Origin: Pseudomonadota bacterium
GTDB taxonomy: Bacteria > Pseudomonadota > Alphaproteobacteria > Sphingomonadales > Sphingomonadaceae
NCBI GenBank assembly: GCA_029781465.1
Contig: JAKOWQ010000098.1
Location: 1-6,081 of the forward strand
Length of the DNA stretch: 6,081 nt
Direction of reading: 5' to 3'
The translations under genes were made by a program, and so were the position numbers. The notes below the pieces were generated by a model that was not told where the DNA came from, did no database searches, and was given only the letters and a program-made list of their open reading frames with translations. The first letter of the stretch is position 1. Each line of letters begins with the position of its first letter. Shown here one piece after another: positions 4,422 to 6,081 of the stretch.

Positions 4422-6042
4422 GCCCCAGCTCCGCTTCCATCATCTTGCGCATCTCGAACTTCTGGGCCTTTCCGGTGACGGTCATCGCGAAGCCCTCGAC
4501 GATCCGCACAAAGCGCGGCACCTTGTAGTGCGCGATCCTGCCCTTGCAGTGCGCGATCACCGCATCCTCGCCCAGCGCCGCGCCCGGCTTGGCGATGATC
4601 CAGGCGCAGACTTCCTCGCCATACTTCTCGTCGGCCACGCCGAACACCTGGGCATCAGCGATCTGAGGGTGGGTGAGGAGGAATTCCTCGATCTCGCGCG
4701 GGTAGATGTTCTCGCCCCCGCGAATGATCATGTCCTTGATCCGCCCGGTGATCCGCACATAGCCCTTGGCATCGATGGTCGCGAGATCGCCCGAATGCAT
4801 CCAGCCATCGGCATCGATCGCCTCGGCGGTCTTGGCCGGATCGTCCCAATAGCCCAGCATCACCGCATAGCCGCGCGAGCAATATTCGCCCTGTTCGCCG
4901 ATCGGCAGGGTTTCGCCCATGGGGCCGACAACCTTGGCCTCGGCATGGGGATGGACGCGCCCGACGGTGCCGACCCGCTCTTCAAGCGGGTCGTCGGTCG
5001 CGGTCTGGGTGGTAAGCGGGCTGGTCTCGGTCATGCCATAGCCGATCGTCACCTCGCTCATGTTGAGCCGGTCGATCACCGCGCGCATCGTCGCGATCGG
5101 GCATGGTGATCCGGCCATGATCCCGGTGCGCAGACTCGATACGTCGTAACTGGCCAGATCGGGCTGGTTGAGGATGGTAATGAACATCGTCGGCACGCCG
5201 TAGAGCGCGGTGCACCCCTCGGCCTGAACTGCTTCCAGTGCGGCCTTGGGATCATAGGCCTCGCCCGGATAGACCATCGCCGCGCCGCTGGTCAGCGCGG
5301 CAAGGTTGCCCAGCACCATCCCGAAGCAGTGATAGAGCGGGACCGGAATGCATATCCGGTCCTCCGGCCCGAGCTTGATCGTGCGGGCGGTGAAATAGCC
5401 ATTGTTGAGGATGTTGCGATGGGTCAGCGTCGCGCCCTTGGGAAAACCCGTGGTGCCGCTGGTGAACTGGATGTTGATCGCATCGTTGCGATCGAGCACC
5501 CCGCCCACGGCGGCGAGCGCGCCGCGATCCGGCTGCGAACGCAGGCTTGCCCAGGGCATGAAACCCTCGTATGCTCCCTCGCCCAGCGAGACCATCAGCC
5601 TGAGGTGGGGGAGCTTTTCCGGCCCCAGCTCGCGCAGCATGGCGATATAGTCGCTGGTCTTGAAGCTGGGCGCGGTAACCAGCACCGAACAGCCCACCTT
5701 GTTCAGCGCGTATTCCACCTCGCTGACCCGGTAGGCCGGATTGATCGTGACCAGCACCGCGCCGATCTTGGCGGTGGCAAACTGGATCACGGTCCATTCG
5801 GCGCAGTTGGGCGCCCAGATCCCCACCCGGTCACCCTTGAGCACGCCCTGTTCGAGCAGTCCGGTAGCGATCCGATCGACCTCGGCGTTGAGCTCGGCCC
5901 AGGTCCAGCGCACACCCTGATGACGCGAAACCAGCGCAAGCGACGCGCCCCAGCGATCGGCGGCCTGCTCAAGCGCGGCGCCGATCGTGTGTTCGAGCAG
6001 CGGCGGTTCGGTGGCGCCCCTGGCATAGCTCAGCTGGGTCAT
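4414..6042 (-). CDS. Acyl-CoA synthetase, AMP-forming, ACSF2-like
   Basis: This 542-residue enzyme of the ANL superfamily should activate a carboxylic acid with ATP to an acyl-adenylate and then to the CoA thioester. Motifs appear in order: the P-loop-like TSGTTGFPKG (194-203), GYGMTETSP (334-342), GWMHSGDLA (413-421) with the ATP ribose-binding D419, the hinge and C-terminal domain start GRIKDMIIRGGENIYP (433-448), and the catalytic lysine K525 in TVTGKAQKFEMR. The NIQFTSGTTGFPKGATLTHRN stretch and overall pattern fit the ACSF2-type medium-chain acyl-CoA ligases rather than acetyl-CoA synthetase. There is no signal peptide. The ATG at 6042 overlaps the stop of the preceding gene as ATGA; the upstream Shine-Dalgarno sequence is weak, suggesting coupled translation. 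Together with the two downstream crotonases it suggests a catabolic module for a fatty, branched or aromatic-side-chain acid. Confidence 0.94.
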   Translation of the reverse strand: MTQLSYARGATEPPLLEHTIGAALEQAADRWGASLALVSRHQGVRWTWAELNAEVDRIATGLLEQGVLKGDRVGIWAPNCAEWTVIQFATAKIGAVLVTINPAYRVSEVEYALNKVGCSVLVTAPSFKTSDYIAMLRELGPEKLPHLRLMVSLGEGAYEGFMPWASLRSQPDRGALAAVGGVLDRNDAINIQFTSGTTGFPKGATLTHRNILNNGYFTARTIKLGPEDRICIPVPLYHCFGMVLGNLAALTSGAAMVYPGEAYDPKAALEAVQAEGCTALYGVPTMFITILNQPDLASYDVSSLRTGIMAGSPCPIATMRAVIDRLNMSEVTIGYGMTETSPLTTQTATDDPLEERVGTVGRVHPHAEAKVVGPMGETLPIGEQGEYCSRGYAVMLGYWDDPAKTAEAIDADGWMHSGDLATIDAKGYVRITGRIKDMIIRGGENIYPREIEEFLLTHPQIADAQVFGVADEKYGEEVCAWIIAKPGAALGEDAVIAHCKGRIAHYKVPRFVRIVEGFAMTVTGKAQKFEMRKMMEAELGRG

Positions 6043-6081
6043 CGCGCTTCGTTGATCACCTGGATCTGGGTGAACTCATAC
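6039..6081 (-). CDS. C-terminal end of an unidentified upstream gene
   Basis: On the minus strand the window begins within an open frame that reads YEFTQIQVINEAR and ends with TGA at 6041-6039. This stop overlaps the synthetase ATG by the four bases ATGA, the usual sign of adjacent coupled genes in one operon. Thirteen residues are too few to name the protein; from the neighbours an acyl-CoA metabolism enzyme is likely. The frame is real only if it continues beyond 6081, which cannot be seen here. Confidence 0.6.
   Translation of the reverse strand, partial: YEFTQIQVINEAR

Noticed and set aside
3087..4478. A 463-codon plus-strand open frame opposite the crotonase genes
   Set aside because: It lies antisense to two genes with full catalytic motifs, its translation shows no recognisable domain, and long antisense frames are common in GC-rich DNA.
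4312..5109. A 265-codon plus-strand open frame opposite the synthetase gene
   Set aside because: It is antisense to the synthetase with its full set of ANL motifs, and its own translation has no domain signal.

Overview
This window looks like the chromosome of a high-GC alphaproteobacterium, possibly a sphingomonad. That guess rests on GC-rich third codon positions, GTG starts and gene content; there is no rRNA or other marker to confirm it. Coding density is very high. I see no tRNA, rRNA, insertion sequence, phage gene or CRISPR array.

Left half (1-2839): a sulfide/persulfide response locus in two divergent arms. The minus-strand arm runs from an ETHE1/Blh-type metallo-beta-lactamase-fold persulfide dioxygenase (972-1895), through a TauE/SafE anion exporter (187-975, coupled by a 4-base GTGA overlap), to the first 44 codons of an FAD-dependent reductase (1-132) that leaves the window. 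The plus-strand arm is a single-domain rhodanese (2135-2467) followed by a BigR/SqrR-like ArsR repressor (2522-2839). The 239-base region between the arms holds a perfect 9-8-9 inverted repeat at 2057-2082. Its two arms coincide with the predicted -10 boxes of both divergent promoters, so one bound repressor dimer could silence both arms. A second, imperfect copy lies just upstream of the repressor gene. The leader of the dioxygenase arm also contains a 10-bp perfect hairpin.

Expected chemistry of this half, from family knowledge: the dioxygenase oxidises glutathione persulfide to sulfite, the rhodanese moves sulfane sulfur between persulfides, thiols and sulfite, the TauE protein exports sulfite or a related anion, and the ArsR protein senses persulfide through cysteines and derepresses the set.

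Right half (2843-6081): a tightly overlapping minus-strand acyl-CoA operon. In order of transcription it holds the last 13 codons of an unidentified gene (entering at 6081), an ACSF2-like acyl-CoA synthetase (4414-6042), an enoyl-CoA hydratase with both catalytic glutamates (3627-4421), and a second crotonase-fold protein of the ECHDC3 type (2843-3634) that lacks the second catalytic glutamate. The overlaps are 4, 8 and 8 bases. The likely role is activation of a carboxylic acid to its CoA thioester followed by a hydration or isomerisation step; the substrate cannot be read from the sequence. This operon converges on the ArsR gene with only 3 bases between their stop codons and no visible terminator.
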